Notes under the pieces: generated by a model
The model's input: only the letters and a program-made list of their open reading frames with translations
What the model was told of the DNA's origin: nothing
The model's database searches: none
Made by a program: the position numbers and the translations under genes
Part shown: in pieces, positions 8,343 to 17,313 of the stretch
Layout: each line of letters starts with the position of its first letter
How positions within the stretch are numbered: position 1 is the first letter of the stretch
From: a bacterium
Lineage (GTDB): Bacteria; Margulisbacteria; Marinamargulisbacteria; UBA817; JABISL01
Direction of reading: 5' to 3'
Length of the DNA stretch: 64,000 nt
NCBI GenBank assembly: GCA_018700055.1
Contig: JABISL010000035.1
Location: 21,812-85,811, forward strand

Positions 8343-8765
8343 ATGAGTGACTGTGGAAATGTTCAGAAGGTATTTGTTCCAACAACAACCGATACTGATG
8401 ATGTATTGGAGAAGCGTATTGTGGGGATCGAGATAACGGACCTCGCTGCCGAAAAGATTCTACACTTTGCCAAGGTGGATAAAAAAGATGCTACCGAGTA
8501 TGGCTTAAAGATTTCCGTCGTAAAAGACGGATGTTCTGGTAACTCATATCAAATGGATCTGGCTCCAATTAAAGATAGCCAAGAAGCAGGCGATAAAATT
8601 TTTGAACACAATGGCGCATATGCCATCGTAGAAAAACTAAGCTACTTATTTGTAACCGGCTCCATCCTTGATTACGCAGAAACACTCTTGATGTCTGGGT
8701 TTCAAATCGTAAACCCCAATGTCAAAAAGTCGTGTTCTTGTGGCAGTTCCGTCGCATTTAAATAA
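8343..8765 (+). CDS. A-type iron-sulfur carrier (IscA/ErpA/HesB family)
   Basis: 140 residues with a ~30-residue N-terminal extension ahead of the HesB domain (VGIEITDLAAEKI). The three conserved Cys are in place: one in KDGCSGNSYQMD and two in the C-terminal SCSCGSS. The C-terminal motif is CxC-G rather than the classic CGCG spelling, but the ligand spacing is intact. The family carries Fe-S clusters from the scaffold to apo-enzymes. It sits two nt after fbaB, away from the suf operon at 24.6-30.5 kb. Whether it is SufA- or ErpA-like cannot be told. Confidence 0.85.
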   Translation: MSDCGNVQKVFVPTTTDTDDVLEKRIVGIEITDLAAEKILHFAKVDKKDATEYGLKISVVKDGCSGNSYQMDLAPIKDSQEAGDKIFEHNGAYAIVEKLSYLFVTGSILDYAETLLMSGFQIVNPNVKKSCSCGSSVAFK

Positions 8766-8784
8766 GACAACTCACCCCGTTATC

Positions 8785-9804
8785 ATGACCACAGAAACAA
8801 AGCCCTCAACCTACTTGGATTTGATGGAGTGTGTCGATATTACCCAGCTCAAAACCCGGCTTTTATCGGAATATATACTCCCCCTTTCTAAGCAACTGAA
8901 TCACCCCGACTTTCAGTTTTTGATGACCAACTACACCCAAATCCTTGAAGCAGATAACTGGGAACGCTGTTTTGCTATTATCAAAAAACTAATGCGAGCA
9001 GAAGTGGGTACTAAAAGTAAGCCCTACAATGATATCGACCTCAACAAATGGCAGAATTATTCAGACATTCTGACGGACAGTCTTTGGATGGTCGAAAAAA
9101 GGGATCGATCATCTACTCATAATAGTGATTACTGGGGCAACTTTATTCCACAGATCCCCAATCAACTTCTCCAACGATTTACCCAAAAAGAAGATTGGGT
9201 TTTAGATCCGTTCTTGGGAAGTGGGACAACATTACTCGAATGCCGAGCACTCGGACGCAATGGTATTGGGATAGAGATTCAAGAAGAAGCCGCTGTAGAA
9301 ACAGCCGAATTAATCGCAGATACGCCTAACCCTGAGCAAGTGAATACCTATGTAGAGATTGGCGATAGTCAAACATTCCCAATACAAACTGCATTGGACC
9401 GTCAGGGCATCAAATCTGTTCAATTAATGGTATTGCACCCTCCGTATTGGAATGTCGTCCCATTCGGTGATAATGAAAACAACCTTGCGAATGCATTTTC
9501 ATCAACCCATTTTTTGGATCAATTCGAGTTAGTGGTTCATAATTGCACGCCGTATCTAGAAGATAATCGGTATGCCGCCCTAATCATTGGGGATATATAT
9601 ATGGACAGCGAATGGGTCCCTTTAGCCTTTCAAGCTATGCAGCGAATGCAACGCCAAGGATATACTCTCAAATCCACCGTCATCAAGAATGTTAATGAAA
9701 CCAAGGGCAAACGCGACCAAACTGAACTTTGGCGGTACCGCGCACTAAATGGTGGCTTTTATGTATTCAAGCACGAATATATATTTTTATTTCAAAAGAC
9801 CTAG
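8785..9804 (+). CDS. DNA methyltransferase (N6-A or N4-C type), orphan
   Basis: 339 residues from ATG 8785; the frame stays open to 8719 but that part overlaps the Fe-S carrier. The SAM-binding motif I is DPFLGSGTTLLE, preceded by a motif X-like block (YWGNFIPQIPNQLLQRF) and followed by the catalytic motif IV HPPYWN, giving the order X-I-IV. The HPPY form fits amino-methyltransferases of adenine or cytosine N4. No restriction endonuclease or specificity subunit lies nearby, so it looks like a solitary epigenetic enzyme. Its 3' end overlaps the convergent OMP gene by 4 nt. Target site unknown. Confidence 0.82.
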   Translation: MTTETKPSTYLDLMECVDITQLKTRLLSEYILPLSKQLNHPDFQFLMTNYTQILEADNWERCFAIIKKLMRAEVGTKSKPYNDIDLNKWQNYSDILTDSLWMVEKRDRSSTHNSDYWGNFIPQIPNQLLQRFTQKEDWVLDPFLGSGTTLLECRALGRNGIGIEIQEEAAVETAELIADTPNPEQVNTYVEIGDSQTFPIQTALDRQGIKSVQLMVLHPPYWNVVPFGDNENNLANAFSSTHFLDQFELVVHNCTPYLEDNRYAALIIGDIYMDSEWVPLAFQAMQRMQRQGYTLKSTVIKNVNETKGKRDQTELWRYRALNGGFYVFKHEYIFLFQKT

Positions 9805-10565
9805 AAGGTCCATCTCAACCCATTACTAACTGAATAATCTGTTGGTTCAATATTGGCAACTGGCTTGGACGCAAAACGGTAATTTCCATTTAATAGTAAT
9901 GACAAGTTGTCCGTTAGTTTGACAGCTAACTCAGTGTCCAAAAGTACGCGATAATTCAACAGATCAGATAAAGCGAACTGATAATAGCCAGTTCCTGACC
10001 ATGACACTGTAGATGATAGTTCCCAAAAGTAAGATAAGTAATTAGTAGAACGCAAAAATCGTTGCGTAATAGAAGAGACCTTATTGGTGAGCTCTTCTTC
10101 ATGCATTACCCCTGTTCCAAACACCAATCGCTGAGCCCCAATAGTCCACAACGAGAACCGGTACCCTGCCCCATACACACGCCTATTCACCAATGATATA
10201 AACGGATTAACTTCATTCTGCACAAAGAATTCAATTTCAATCATATCGCGGATATTATGCATCCATCTAAAATGCACAAACGAATCATCCTTATACTGAA
10301 CCCCATCACGCTTTCCAAAGTCATAATCGAACAAAAGAAATGCGCGATCTGTATCTGTGTGATAATCCGTTCGCCAACTTAAGGTCCCTGACTCTAGGTC
10401 TGTATTCCCACCTGTTAATTGGCCCCTCAGGCTTACGGTGTTTTTTAACCCCATTTCCTTAGCATCACCATACTGATACGCTTCAATGTTTACCTGGGCG
10501 GTTAGGGATGTGGTGCCACACAAAACGAAACCAACACAAATAACACTAAGCAAAATAAATCGCAT
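9801..10565 (-). CDS. Outer-membrane beta-barrel protein (DUF481-like)
   Basis: About 254 residues from ATG 10565, which has GGAGGGG upstream and lies just after the stop of the LDT gene. An upstream in-frame start at 10622 would lie inside that gene. There is a signal peptide (MRFILLSVICVGFVLCGTTS) and then alternating aromatic beta strands such as FLLFDYDFGKRDGVQYKDD. The C-terminus is LRWTF with terminal Phe, the outer-membrane insertion signal. The pattern GNTDLESGTLSWRTDY is typical of DUF481 (YdiY-like) salt-inducible outer-membrane proteins of unknown function. Last gene of the cysE-trpC-trpF-LDT unit. This is direct evidence for an outer membrane. Confidence 0.8.
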   Translation of the reverse strand: MRFILLSVICVGFVLCGTTSLTAQVNIEAYQYGDAKEMGLKNTVSLRGQLTGGNTDLESGTLSWRTDYHTDTDRAFLLFDYDFGKRDGVQYKDDSFVHFRWMHNIRDMIEIEFFVQNEVNPFISLVNRRVYGAGYRFSLWTIGAQRLVFGTGVMHEEELTNKVSSITQRFLRSTNYLSYFWELSSTVSWSGTGYYQFALSDLLNYRVLLDTELAVKLTDNLSLLLNGNYRFASKPVANIEPTDYSVSNGLRWTF

Positions 10566-10566
10566 G

Positions 10567-11151
10567 CTACCCCTCCGCCCCAGTAATGATCGTGACTGTT
10601 GTCCCGATCCCAACCTTATCAAATAATGTAATCACGTCAGCATTAGTCATCCGAATGCAACCATGGGAAGCAGGACTACCAATTTTGCCTTCTTCGGGTG
10701 TTCCATGGATATAAATAAAGCGGCTATATGAATCCACAACACCCCCCTTGTTTAGACCTTCATCTAGACCTTTCAACCAAAGAATACGAGTCGTCACATA
10801 GTCCTTCTTAGGCGATGAATCGGGAATCTTAGCAATCTGACCAGTATTATTCCTGGCCTTAAATATAGTGCCATACGGGGCATCTGATCCAATCTTCTCT
10901 ACTATATAATGTTTTCCCAAAGGGGTTTTCTTACTTCCCATTTGAGATCCAATTCCATAAGCACTGGACGAAACCGGGTACAAATCGATAATTTTATCTC
11001 CACGTCTAAGTGTCATTTGTTGCTTAGCAATATTGACTTCAATGCTTAGAACAGCTTGTCTGTCGATTAGGTCCCTAGGAATACTTACGTATATCAAAAG
11101 AGCGACTATAAATCCTACTAAAAATAATAAAAATGCCCAAAAATCACGCAT
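10567..11151 (-). CDS. L,D-transpeptidase (YkuD domain), membrane-anchored
   Basis: 194 residues: one N-terminal transmembrane anchor (residues 5-24), then a YkuD catalytic domain with IHGTPEEGKIGSPASHGCIRM, whose His and Cys are the catalytic residues. The family forms 3-3 cross-links in peptidoglycan or attaches lipoproteins to it, in the periplasm. ATG 11151 abuts the trpF stop, and the following OMP gene starts right at its own stop, so this is an operon position. Co-expression with tryptophan and cysteine genes looks like genome compaction rather than shared function. Confidence 0.9.
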   Translation of the reverse strand: MRDFWAFLLFLVGFIVALLIYVSIPRDLIDRQAVLSIEVNIAKQQMTLRRGDKIIDLYPVSSSAYGIGSQMGSKKTPLGKHYIVEKIGSDAPYGTIFKARNNTGQIAKIPDSSPKKDYVTTRILWLKGLDEGLNKGGVVDSYSRFIYIHGTPEEGKIGSPASHGCIRMTNADVITLFDKVGIGTTVTIITGAEG

Positions 11152-11768
11152 TATACAGAACGTGCAACACCAATTAAATCTTGCATCTTATTATAATCTT
11201 TTAAACCCGGCTCACGCTCAACACCAGAGCATAAATCCATGCCATACGGATTGACAAGTTTGACCGCCTTACGCACGTTTTCGGCATTAATACCACCTGA
11301 AAGTATAAGAGGGACATCATTTTCTTTTGCTTTTAAGGCCAGTCCCCAATCAAAAGTCTTACCGGTACCTCCTTGGACTCCTTCTACCTTTGTGTCCAAC
11401 AGCACACCCGATACCACACCTTGATAGTTATGGATATTTTGAAGGTCCTCTGGGCCAAAAACTCGTATCGCCTTGATGACTCGTTGCTTATATCCCTGAC
11501 AATCTTTGGGCGCTTCCTCTCCATGAAGCTGAATGACATTTAAACGACATTGATTAACTACCTGATTAATATAATCTCTAGAGTGGTTTACAAATACCCC
11601 AACCGTAGATACAAATGGGGGCAAAAACATCATAATTTCTTCTACCGCGTCAGGGTGGATGTAGCGAGGCGAATTCTCATAGAATATAAACCCTATCGCG
11701 TCAGCCCCAAGTGACACAGCATTTAATGCATCTTCTTTATTGGTTATCCCACAAATCTTAATTCGCAT
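11151..11768 (-). CDS. trpF: Phosphoribosylanthranilate isomerase TrpF
   Basis: 205 residues, TIM barrel. It opens with MRIKICGITN (catalytic Cys), followed by LGADAIGFIFYENSPRYI, VIQLHGEE, LLDTKVEGVQGGTGKTFDW (catalytic Asp region) and LSGGINAENV, ending GMDLCSGVE. It isomerises N-(5'-phosphoribosyl)anthranilate to CdRP in tryptophan synthesis. It follows trpC with a 27-nt gap. Length and motifs are canonical. The other trp genes are not in the window. Confidence 0.95.
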   Translation of the reverse strand: MRIKICGITNKEDALNAVSLGADAIGFIFYENSPRYIHPDAVEEIMMFLPPFVSTVGVFVNHSRDYINQVVNQCRLNVIQLHGEEAPKDCQGYKQRVIKAIRVFGPEDLQNIHNYQGVVSGVLLDTKVEGVQGGTGKTFDWGLALKAKENDVPLILSGGINAENVRKAVKLVNPYGMDLCSGVEREPGLKDYNKMQDLIGVARSV

Positions 11769-11795
11769 AAGCCGCTACATTACCAAAATATGAGA

Positions 11796-12587
11796 TCAGT
11801 GACCAGTTGAATCAAAATAAGTCAAAATATCAGGATGTCTAGCCAAGCCTTCCCCAACTAGAACCCCATCAAACCCTTCTTTTTCAAGTATTTCTAACTC
11901 ATCTATCGAAGAATATCCACTCTCAGCAACAATTAGACCCTCGTAACCTTTTGAACGCAAAACTTCCTTCAACACCGGAGCAGTAACCAGATCAATATCA
12001 AAGGTTTTCAAGTTACGATTATTGATACCGATGGCAAACCTGCCATTTACATTTAACTGAATTACTCGAGCAACTTCAGACTCATCATGTACTTCTACGA
12101 GCACATCCAAGGAAAGCTTATTTGCTAATAAGATGAACTGCTGAATTTGGGTATCACTTAGAATAGCTACAATCAAAAGAATTGCGCTTGCCCCCATCGC
12201 ACGTGACTCCGGAATCTGAATCGCATCCAATATGAAGTCCTTACGAAGAATCGGGAGCAAAACAGACTTGCGAATGGATCTAAGATGATCTGGACTCCCT
12301 TGGAAATATCTTGGCTCAGTTAATACAGACAATGCCGATGCACCATTCATCTCAAATGTCTGAGCAATCGAAACTGGGTCAAATTCTTTTCGGATAACAC
12401 CTTTGGATGGAGATGCCTTTTTAACTTCAGAAATTAAAGATAGGCCCGGTTTAGCAAGTGAATCAAGCAAAGAAGCAGGACAGGGAAGCGTTTGCAACGC
12501 TAACTGCCAAGAAGCCAAATCATTAGATTCTTTCAGCAACTCAATATCGGGGGTCATTTCTTGAACAATCGAATCTAAAAAAGTCAT
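11796..12587 (-). CDS. trpC: Indole-3-glycerol-phosphate synthase TrpC
   Basis: 263 residues, TIM barrel that cyclises CdRP to indole-3-glycerol phosphate. It carries LISEVKKASPSKGVIR, LSVLTEPRYFQGS, PILRKDFILDAIQI, VEVHDESEV, IGINNRNLKTFDID, VAESGYSS and GVLVGEGLARH, all canonical. The start overlaps the stop of cysE by four nt (ATGA), so translation is coupled. trpF follows. Confidence 0.95.
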   Translation of the reverse strand: MTFLDSIVQEMTPDIELLKESNDLASWQLALQTLPCPASLLDSLAKPGLSLISEVKKASPSKGVIRKEFDPVSIAQTFEMNGASALSVLTEPRYFQGSPDHLRSIRKSVLLPILRKDFILDAIQIPESRAMGASAILLIVAILSDTQIQQFILLANKLSLDVLVEVHDESEVARVIQLNVNGRFAIGINNRNLKTFDIDLVTAPVLKEVLRSKGYEGLIVAESGYSSIDELEILEKEGFDGVLVGEGLARHPDILTYFDSTGH

Positions 12588-13462
12588 GGAGCTGACAATT
12601 TACCTTTAATCTGACCACACTCGTGAGCGACACTTACCTTAGAAAACTCAGGAACAGACTCAGTAAGCCACACATTTCCCCCTATGACACTGCCCTTTCC
12701 GACGACTGTATCACCACCCAAAATAGTCGTCCTAGCATAAATTGTTACATTATCTTCTATAGTTGGGTGTCGTTTGCCCTTGGATTTACCACGTTTAGGA
12801 ACACTTAACGCCCCAATTGTAACGCCTTGATACAACTTAACATGCTTACCAATAACAGAGGTTTCACCAATTACGATTCCAGTACCATGATCCATACAAA
12901 ACGATTCTCCAATCACCGCTGCTGGATGAATATCGATCCCTGTAGAAGAATGAACCAACTCAGTCATCATACGAGGAATCAGTGAGACGCCTTCTTTATA
13001 CAAGAAGTGGGCCATTCTATAAACCATAACGGACTGAAATCCAGGGTAAGAAACAATAATTTCTTCTGGCCCTTTTGCAGCAGGATCACCATTATAGATG
13101 GCCTCAATATCAGCAAATAGCGTTTTTCTCAAATCGGGTACTGACGTCAAAAAGCGATCAACAATTTGCGTTGATTTAGCGTGACAATCATTGTCTTTTT
13201 TATCCTTATCAAGCACGATTCGCTGCCAACACATTGCTTGGCAAACAGCGTCAGATAATTTACTGCGAACATCCAAAAGCAACATCTTTAAATCAGAATT
13301 GTTTGGGTGAAAGAAACCGGGAAATAAAACAGTGCGTAATAGGCCTAGCAACTGAGAAATGGACTCTCGAGAAGGAATTTGCTCACCGTTAAAGGCGTTC
13401 ACCCCACCCAATGATTCATACGATGTTTGAATGGCTACTAAATAGTCCTGTTCTGTACTCAT
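12584..13462 (-). CDS. cysE: Serine O-acetyltransferase CysE/EpsC type
   Basis: 292 residues. An N-terminal helical domain is followed by the left-handed beta-helix hexapeptide domain (GIDIHPAAVIGESFCMDHGT, then GIVIGETSVIGKHVKLYQGV, TIGALS, HPTIEDNVTIYARTTILGG). It acetylates L-serine with acetyl-CoA as the first step of cysteine synthesis; the long N-terminus is of the plant/EpsC type. It leads the cysE-trpC-trpF-LDT-OMP unit. Minus-strand TATAAT (13476-13471) lies 8 nt before the ATG with no SD, so it is a leaderless candidate. Confidence 0.93.
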   Translation of the reverse strand: MSTEQDYLVAIQTSYESLGGVNAFNGEQIPSRESISQLLGLLRTVLFPGFFHPNNSDLKMLLLDVRSKLSDAVCQAMCWQRIVLDKDKKDNDCHAKSTQIVDRFLTSVPDLRKTLFADIEAIYNGDPAAKGPEEIIVSYPGFQSVMVYRMAHFLYKEGVSLIPRMMTELVHSSTGIDIHPAAVIGESFCMDHGTGIVIGETSVIGKHVKLYQGVTIGALSVPKRGKSKGKRHPTIEDNVTIYARTTILGGDTVVGKGSVIGGNVWLTESVPEFSKVSVAHECGQIKGKLSAP

Positions 13463-13470
13463 AATGGAAT

Positions 13471-13496
13471 ATTATAACATCCCCCCATGCTATAGT
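13471..13496. promoter_or_regulatory. Back-to-back -10 elements for cysE (-) and priA (+)
   Basis: Minus-strand TATAAT at 13476-13471 is 8 nt before cysE ATG 13462. Plus-strand extended -10 TGC-TATAGT at 13488-13496 is 5 nt before priA ATG 13502. The whole divergent spacer is under 40 nt, so the -35 regions of the two promoters would overlap each other's -10 or be dispensable. Confidence 0.55.
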
Positions 13497-13501
13497 AGGT
13501 G

Positions 13502-15463
13502 ATGTCCGAAAAACAATTTGAAGTATTGGTTTGTCGTAATGTAGGAAAGACCTATACCTACACTCAAACAGAGGTTGAAGATGATCTTCAGATTGGCGAA
13601 CAAGTGGTCATCCCCTTTGGAAGAGGGTCTGCTTATGGACTTATAATAGCTAAAAGAGAAGGCGAACTTCACCCCAAAACTAAGTCGATCCTAAGCAAGA
13701 GAGACAAATCCCTCCTACTGTCACAGGATATTATTACATTAATTAAATGGTTCTCCGAAACCTATCAATGCACCCCTCACAAAGCCTTTCAAACGGTGAT
13801 TGGGTCCAAAAAATACCGTCTATGCGAAGATATCGACGATAACGAGATTGAGCTGGAAACGCCTCCAAAATTAACCCCCTCTCAAGTTCTAGCCATGGAA
13901 GCCTTTAAAAAAGAGACTGACGCCCCGTATCTCCTACATGGAATAACTGGAAGTGGAAAAACGGAGCTATACATGAGATTAGTAGCAGATGCCCTTAATA
14001 ATGGACAAGGTGCTCTAGTACTAATTCCTGAAATCGCATTGACGCCTCAAATGCGTAACTCCTTTACACAACGATTTGGCAATCAGTGTGCCGTAATGCA
14101 TTCTGGACAAACCCCCAAACAAAAAGAAGTTGCATGGAACAGAATTGCTCAAGGAAAAGCAAAAATTGCCATCGGTCCACGCTCAGTAATATTCAGCCCC
14201 ATGCCAAATATTGGCGTTATCATTATTGATGAAGCGCATGAACCCAGTTATAAACAAGATAATCATCCACGTTATCTAACCGAAACCGTCGCTCAGTACC
14301 GCGCGCAAATACATAAAGCCAAACTGGTACTTGGCACGGCAACACCAACTATAGAGCAAGCTTACGAGTGCGCTAACAATACAATTGTCCTAAAAGAACG
14401 TGTAAATGAACGTCCTCTTCCACCGGTAACCATCGTAGACATGAAAGAAGAAGTCATGGATGGCCATTACCACCCCATCTCAAGGCCACTACTTCAGGCA
14501 ATCAATGCAACCCACGAAAAAGGCGAGAAAACACTTATATTTGTCAATCGACGGGGGTTTGCATCCTCAATTCGCTGCCAGTCCTGTAGTGCCGTACACA
14601 ATTGCAAGGAATGTAATCTCAGCTTTACGTATCATAGAGACCAAACATTTCGTTGTCACCGATGTGATATAACAACCCCAATCACCCATAAATGCCAAGC
14701 CTGTGGTAAAAACCAATTGGCGTTTACTGGGTCTGGCACACAAAAAATTGAATCCGAATTGCAAAAGATGTTGCCCGAATTAAAAATTATGCGCTTGGAC
14801 AAAGACAGTACGCGTACAAGCAATATTATGGAAAAAACATTGAATGAGTTTCGAGAAAGTGGTGACATCTTAATAGGAACTCAACTTATCGCCAAAGGAC
14901 ATCATTTTGAGGCGATTACATTAGTAGGGGTCATTGGAATAGATACGACACTAGCCATCCCAGATTTCAGAGCAAGTGAACGAGCATTTCAACTCATAAC
15001 TCAAGTAGCCGGCCGTGCTGGAAGAGGTACAAAAGAGGGCCATGTATATGTTCAGACTTTTCAACCCAAGCACTACGCTATTAAACATGCAATGACACAT
15101 AACTTTGAAGGGTTTTATGCCCAAGAGACCCAATTTAGAGAAGCATTACGATACCCACCCTATTCTCAGCTAATTAATATAATTATTTCTAGTCTGGATG
15201 CGTCCAAAGTACATACCCATGCAAACCAAGTATCAATTTACCTAAATGATCGACTTAAATCTTTAGTTAAGGACGAAAAGGTTCAAATAATTGGTCCAAA
15301 GCCCGCACCAATTGAACTATTAAAAAACCATACCCGATGGAATTGCCTACTCAAATGTGATGAAACTGTTTTGGCTGAGGTAAAAGCTTTCCTACCTAAG
15401 CTACCTGTCAGTCACAAAGACGTAAAAGTAATCGTCGATTTTGATCCCAGAAGCATCTTGTAA
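13502..15463 (+). CDS. priA: Primosomal replication restart helicase PriA
   Basis: About 653 residues. It has the PriA 3'-DNA-binding domain at the N-terminus, a DEAH-type helicase core with Walker A LLHGITGSGKTELYMR and Walker B IIIDEAHEPSYKQ, and zinc-binding Cys pairs in CQSCSAVHNCKECN and CHRCDITTP followed by CQACGK. It ends with the motif V/VI region LIGTQLIAKGHHFEAITLVGV and QVAGRAGRGTKEG. PriA reloads the replisome at stalled forks. ATG 13502 is preceded by GTG 13499; the -10 TATAGT lies immediately upstream and there is no SD, so it is a leaderless candidate. It converges with the antiporter gene five nt away. Confidence 0.95.
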   Translation: MSEKQFEVLVCRNVGKTYTYTQTEVEDDLQIGEQVVIPFGRGSAYGLIIAKREGELHPKTKSILSKRDKSLLLSQDIITLIKWFSETYQCTPHKAFQTVIGSKKYRLCEDIDDNEIELETPPKLTPSQVLAMEAFKKETDAPYLLHGITGSGKTELYMRLVADALNNGQGALVLIPEIALTPQMRNSFTQRFGNQCAVMHSGQTPKQKEVAWNRIAQGKAKIAIGPRSVIFSPMPNIGVIIIDEAHEPSYKQDNHPRYLTETVAQYRAQIHKAKLVLGTATPTIEQAYECANNTIVLKERVNERPLPPVTIVDMKEEVMDGHYHPISRPLLQAINATHEKGEKTLIFVNRRGFASSIRCQSCSAVHNCKECNLSFTYHRDQTFRCHRCDITTPITHKCQACGKNQLAFTGSGTQKIESELQKMLPELKIMRLDKDSTRTSNIMEKTLNEFRESGDILIGTQLIAKGHHFEAITLVGVIGIDTTLAIPDFRASERAFQLITQVAGRAGRGTKEGHVYVQTFQPKHYAIKHAMTHNFEGFYAQETQFREALRYPPYSQLINIIISSLDASKVHTHANQVSIYLNDRLKSLVKDEKVQIIGPKPAPIELLKNHTRWNCLLKCDETVLAEVKAFLPKLPVSHKDVKVIVDFDPRSIL

Positions 15464-15467
15464 CGGT

Positions 15468-16436
15468 CTAGCCTCTTAAAAAAATCGCTACTATATAAGT
15501 AATATAGGTAGCCAAAAGAACAATTCCTTTAGATCTTGAAAGTATTTGCTTAGGCGTAATCAAAAGCAACACACTTAAAAGAAGCAATGCCCCGCCCATT
15601 AATAAGCCATCACAGTATAAACTGGGACGGATCTGTATGTCAGCGACCCAGCCACTGATGCCCAAAACCAATAGAATATTGAACATATTTGAACCAAGCA
15701 CATTGCCTATAACCAATTCATAACGACCTTTACGCGTTGCAATTACCGATGTGACCAACTCTGGTAAAGATGTTCCAATTGCAATCAAAAACAAAGATAG
15801 AAACACTTCAGATAAACCCAATACTGCTGTAAGCATTTTGATCGAATCCACTACAACTCGTCCCCCAACCATCAGTCCAATTAAGCCCAACATCAATCCG
15901 CCAAACATCATCAAACGAGATGATGAGTGCGTTTCAAGGCTATTCTTCACCTCACTCTCCTCATTTGGTTTCTGGGGCTTGATAAGCAACATAAAAGTCA
16001 CAAACCCAAGTAACAGAGCCCCGGCAATACCCTTACCGATCGTGCCATGTCCAAAAAGAAATATGGACCCACCAATCAAGCCTAACAAATATAATGTCGT
16101 CACCCAATTGAGCCTAAGGTCTTTCAAAGCTATAGGATTAGAAAAGGCTATGGGGGCTATAAACGCCGAGATCCCTAGAATAAGAAGTGTGTTTGCGATA
16201 TTGCTTCCCAACACATTCCCAATCACAATATCGGAGTTGCCTTGAAATGCCGCATAGACAGCAACTACTAACTCAGGTGCCGAGGTCCCAAAGGCAACAA
16301 CAGTTAATCCGATTAATAATTCGGGTACGTTCATTAAGGTTGCTAACTTACTAGCATTCTCTGTTAAAAGATCGCCGCCCTTCCATAGAAGAACGAACCC
16401 AAACACAATTCCACCCAATCCCAACGCAATAGTCAT
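15468..16436 (-). CDS. Calcium/sodium antiporter (CaCA family, YrbG-like)
   Basis: About 322 residues and roughly ten membrane segments. The two alpha-repeats of the cation/Ca2+ exchanger family are clear: GTSAPELVVAV with GNVLGSNIANTLLILG, and GTSLPELVTSV with GNVLGSNMFNILLVLG. It exchanges Na+ or H+ for Ca2+ across the inner membrane. I place the start at ATG 16436, where minus-strand TATACT (16449-16444) sits 7 nt upstream. The longer frame to 16571 would run across the fabI start and adds a non-native-looking leader. Probable leaderless mRNA. Confidence 0.9.
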   Translation of the reverse strand: MTIALGLGGIVFGFVLLWKGGDLLTENASKLATLMNVPELLIGLTVVAFGTSAPELVVAVYAAFQGNSDIVIGNVLGSNIANTLLILGISAFIAPIAFSNPIALKDLRLNWVTTLYLLGLIGGSIFLFGHGTIGKGIAGALLLGFVTFMLLIKPQKPNEESEVKNSLETHSSSRLMMFGGLMLGLIGLMVGGRVVVDSIKMLTAVLGLSEVFLSLFLIAIGTSLPELVTSVIATRKGRYELVIGNVLGSNMFNILLVLGISGWVADIQIRPSLYCDGLLMGGALLLLSVLLLITPKQILSRSKGIVLLATYITYIVAIFLRG

Positions 16437-16443
16437 TGGCGCC

Positions 16444-16465
16444 AGTATAAACGATCTGCTACTAT
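16444..16465. promoter_or_regulatory. Divergent promoters: antiporter (-) leaderless, fabI (+) leadered
   Basis: Minus-strand TATACT at 16449-16444 serves the antiporter ATG 16436. Plus-strand extended -10 TGC-TACTAT at 16457-16465 serves fabI, giving a leader of about 30 nt that carries AAAGGAGG. The two architectures sit side by side in one spacer. Confidence 0.5.
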
Positions 16466-16500
16466 ACAGCCATTCAAGTACGCCAAAGGAGGCCAATATC

Positions 16501-17310
16501 ATGGGTTTAATGAAAGGTAAAAAAGGCATCATTTTTGGTGTAAGTAACAAAAGAGGCATTGCATATGCCATCGCACAAAAACTTCATGAGCAAGGGGCCG
16601 AAATAGCCTTTACTTACGCAGGTGAGATTATGAAGGATCGTGTCACTCCTCTTGCGGAGAAAATGGACTCCAAACTAATCATGGAATGTGATGTGACTAA
16701 CGAAACACAAATTAAAGACGTTTTCAAAGAATACAAAAAAATATACGAACGATGCGACTTCGTAATTCACGCAGTAGCATTTGCTAACCGTGAAGACTTA
16801 GATGGTGATTTTTGTAAGGTGTCTAAAGAAGGATGGGACCTCGCATTAGGCGTTAGTGCTTATTCACTAATACCCATCGTTAGAGAAGCTCGACCATTAA
16901 TGACTGAAGGTGGCGCGATCACTACCCTATCCTACTTAGGGTCAGAACGTACTATTCCCAATTACAACGTTATGGGTGTAGCAAAAGCCGCCTTAGAGGC
17001 ATCCGTTAGATATCTAGCATTGGACCTTGGTGGTGAGCAAATTCGTGTAAACGCACTCTCTGCTGGCCCAGTAAAAACATTGGCTGCCAAAGGAATTCAT
17101 GGCTTTGATATTTTACTAAAAATAAATGCCGCAAGAGCACCTCTCAAGCGAGTAGTTACGCTAGAAGAAGTAGGTAATGCAGGACTCTATCTATCATCTG
17201 ACTTATCAAGTGGTGTAACAGGAGAAGTTCATCATGTGGATTCAGGCTATCATTCTATTGCTAACTCACGTGCAGATGCAATTATTGTTGGGGCGGACCC
17301 AGAGAGCTAA
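16501..17310 (+). CDS. fabI: Enoyl-[acyl-carrier-protein] reductase FabI
   Basis: 269 residues, SDR fold with the FabI-type dinucleotide site GVSNKRGIAYAIA and the catalytic YX6K motif YNVMGVAK, then DLGGEQIRVNALSAGPVKTLAA. It reduces trans-2-enoyl-ACP with NAD(P)H in the last step of each fatty-acid elongation cycle. A strong AAAGGAGG Shine-Dalgarno precedes ATG 16501. Its TAA stop is in the same frame as the next gene, which has no usual start codon. A second YX6K reductase (FabL-like) lies at 30.7 kb. Confidence 0.94.
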   Translation: MGLMKGKKGIIFGVSNKRGIAYAIAQKLHEQGAEIAFTYAGEIMKDRVTPLAEKMDSKLIMECDVTNETQIKDVFKEYKKIYERCDFVIHAVAFANREDLDGDFCKVSKEGWDLALGVSAYSLIPIVREARPLMTEGGAITTLSYLGSERTIPNYNVMGVAKAALEASVRYLALDLGGEQIRVNALSAGPVKTLAAKGIHGFDILLKINAARAPLKRVVTLEEVGNAGLYLSSDLSSGVTGEVHHVDSGYHSIANSRADAIIVGADPES

Positions 17311-17313
17311 ACA

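Noticed and set aside
16437..16571. N-terminal extension of the antiporter to 16571
   Set aside because: It overlaps the fabI start on the other strand, and a -10 box sits 7 nt before ATG 16436.
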